Of a stretch of DNA of 37,296 bases, positions 36,223-37,296 are shown piece after piece. The position numbers and the translations under genes are program-made. Position 1 is the first letter of the stretch; every line of letters starts with the position of its first letter. The DNA is from Oligoflexia bacterium (GTDB lineage Bacteria; Bdellovibrionota; Bacteriovoracia; Bacteriovoracales; Bacteriovoracaceae), in contig JADGBS010000002.1 in the NCBI GenBank assembly GCA_015231325.1, positions 15,477 to 52,772 of the forward strand, given 5' to 3'. The notes under the pieces were generated by a model. The model was not told the DNA's origin, made no database searches, and saw nothing but the letters and a program-made list of their open reading frames with translations.

Positions 36223-36978
36223 ATGCTATGGTTTAAACAACGAGATATAAAACTTCGCGAAATCATGGATGACGAAAAATGCGACTCACTTCTATTATTC
36301 AATACCTATGAGTTTTTCCGCATCGTGAATATGCTAACGGCCAATTGGGGTTGGATTTACCGAAAAATCATTCGACCGCGGCTTAGAGCAAACGGTGGTC
36401 ATGGTCGTTTTTTGGATGTTGGTTTTGGAGGAGGCGATGTTATCGATAGGCTTGCTCTTATGTGCAAAAAAGATGGTTTTGAAGTGGAGTTTCTAGGTAT
36501 AGATTTAGACAAGAGGGCCGTTGAATTTGTGAACAAAAAAAGTCACCTTAGTAATGTACATTTCTTGGCCATTGATGCTAGAGATATTTTGAAGAGTAAC
36601 GAAAAATATGACTTTGTAATTTCAAATAGTGTACTCCACCATTTGCAAGACTCCGAACTCATCGAATTCTGTGCAATTACGAAAGGCATTGCTCGATGCT
36701 GTGTGATTCACAACGATGTGGCAAGATCTGCTTTTAGCTATTATTTTTTCCGTCTAATTTTTCCCTTACTCGCTCCTTTTATCAAAAAAAGTTTTGCGGG
36801 CGTTGACGGCGCATATTCCATTCGACGAAGTTTTTACAGAGAAGAATTGGCCTCATTGGTAAGCAAAGATTGGAAAGTTATAAAAGTGTTTTTTCCTCCA
36901 CGTCTCCTACTTACAAATGAATTTCCAGCGTCAACAAATCCCAATTGCCAAGGGGAAACAAAAACTAAACTGAAATAG
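36223..36978 (+). CDS. SAM-dependent methyltransferase of the type III PKS-associated kind
   Basis: The 251-aa protein begins with MDDEKCDSLLLFNTYEFFRI after a short lead, a segment I associate with methyltransferases encoded next to bacterial type III PKS genes. The SAM site is FLDVGFGGGDVIDRLAL, then FLGIDLDKRAVEF; DFVISNSVLHHL is motif IV/post. The glycine-rich loop reads DVGFGGGD, with Phe in place of the usual Cys. A hydrophobic stretch (FRLIFPLLAPFI) may touch membrane. It is divergent from the PKS operon across a shared intergenic region. The ribosome site is weak. A role in O-methylation of the PKS product is an inference. Confidence 0.82.
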   Translation: MLWFKQRDIKLREIMDDEKCDSLLLFNTYEFFRIVNMLTANWGWIYRKIIRPRLRANGGHGRFLDVGFGGGDVIDRLALMCKKDGFEVEFLGIDLDKRAVEFVNKKSHLSNVHFLAIDARDILKSNEKYDFVISNSVLHHLQDSELIEFCAITKGIARCCVIHNDVARSAFSYYFFRLIFPLLAPFIKKSFAGVDGAYSIRRSFYREELASLVSKDWKVIKVFFPPRLLLTNEFPASTNPNCQGETKTKLK

Positions 36979-37092
36979 TCCACCGAAAGATGATGAGTTC
37001 TATTGTAGTCTTCTGTCATCGGCCCGAAATATATTTCTCATGGTCTCTAATGCATATTAATGCTACAGTTTATCTAGTAATAAACAACTGAG

Positions 37093-37296
37093 GGATTAAT
37101 ATTTATATCGGCGTCAACTACTTGCCCCTAAAGGGGACGAGCTTGTGAAAACAAGCTCCACGTTGACCAGACTAAGCACAAGCTACGTTACTCGCGAATA
37201 TATAGGCACTCCGAGATGTTTCTCCAGTCCCGGACTCTGCGGTTAGTGGTTAAATAGGTGTAAGGAGTTTAGGCCAGTGCTGCTAACAAAAACCGC
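37093..37296 (+). ncRNA. HEARO-type RNA / IscB omega-RNA, 5' and central part, runs to the right edge
   Basis: From about 37110 the sequence changes character into compact hairpins. GTCAAC (37112-37117) closes with GTTGAC (37162-37167). Inside are CCCC-TAAA-GGGG (37125-37136), flanked by CTTG/CGAG, and a perfect 8-bp stem with GAAA tetraloop, GAGCTTGT/ACAAGCTC (37139-37158). Further on are GAGA-TGTT-TCTC, the ACTCCGAGAT block (37208-37217), and GCGGTTAG (37239-37246), which can pair with CTAAC (37283-37287) or AACCGC (37291-37296). From memory this order of elements and the ACTCCGAGAT block fit HEARO RNAs, the guide RNA scaffold encoded upstream of iscB HNH nucleases. Roughly the 16 bases before the scaffold (about 37093-37108) would be the guide. 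The nuclease gene should begin just past 37296. No protein of this system is inside the window. Confidence 0.72.

Noticed and set aside
36979..37092. TnpB-type element whose RNA overlaps the 3' end of its gene
   Set aside because: The upstream gene is a methyltransferase, not a nuclease, and the RNA layout fits the IscB (RNA-first) order instead.

Overview
The window looks like a chromosomal segment from a Gram-negative, AT-rich, flagellated or gliding bacterium. Evidence for the envelope type is a lipobox lipoprotein, several exported proteins and a two-transmembrane chemoreceptor. The chemoreceptor tip ([17 protein letters not shown]), the Cys/Arg-rich zinc-ribbon protein at 11263, the many exported low-complexity proteins and the type III PKS with its methyltransferases best fit the Bdellovibrionota / former Deltaproteobacteria. 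That placement is an inference from family resemblance, not a match. A pyruvate:ferredoxin oxidoreductase at the left edge points to anaerobic or micro-oxic metabolism.

Layout. 1-1670 (-): 5' part of nifJ. 1954-5626: pgeF, a secreted HAD-like protein (convergent), tatD and an exported hypothetical. 5888-11925: a 1393-aa exported protein that carries a eukaryote-type WW domain and proline-rich repeats, then an exported/membrane partner and a zinc-ribbon protein. 12038-17345: an unassigned protein, a ~1000-aa receiver/PEP-pyruvate-binding fusion and gdhA. 17523-25379: a secreted HExxH metallopeptidase, a membrane-anchored PepSY-like protein, ung, rsmE, a lipoprotein and a secreted M14 carboxypeptidase. 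25607-33872: a chemosensory cluster (response regulator with LuxR-type HTH, cheW, mcp, cheA, cheR, cheD-cheB fusion). 33910-36978: a type III polyketide synthase with a coupled methyltransferase, and a divergent second methyltransferase. 37093-37296: a structured RNA that I read as HEARO / IscB omega-RNA, running into the right edge.

How the genes work together. The chemosensory genes form one signalling unit: receptor-CheW-CheA, CheR methylation, and CheB/CheD demethylation and deamidation in one polypeptide. The PKS and its methyltransferase are translationally chained (leader peptide stop, PKS start, PKS stop and methyltransferase start overlap as ATGA) and probably make a methylated phenolic or pyrone product. 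The WW-domain protein, its partner and the secreted peptidases suggest an organism that handles other cells or macromolecules. The right-edge RNA implies an IscB-type RNA-guided nuclease gene just outside the window.

A recurring theme is short in-frame tandem repeats that give Asn/Ser-rich, Pro/Ala-rich or Gly-rich inserts even inside conserved enzymes. Homopolymers (A11, G10) in the PEP-binding gene add to this.
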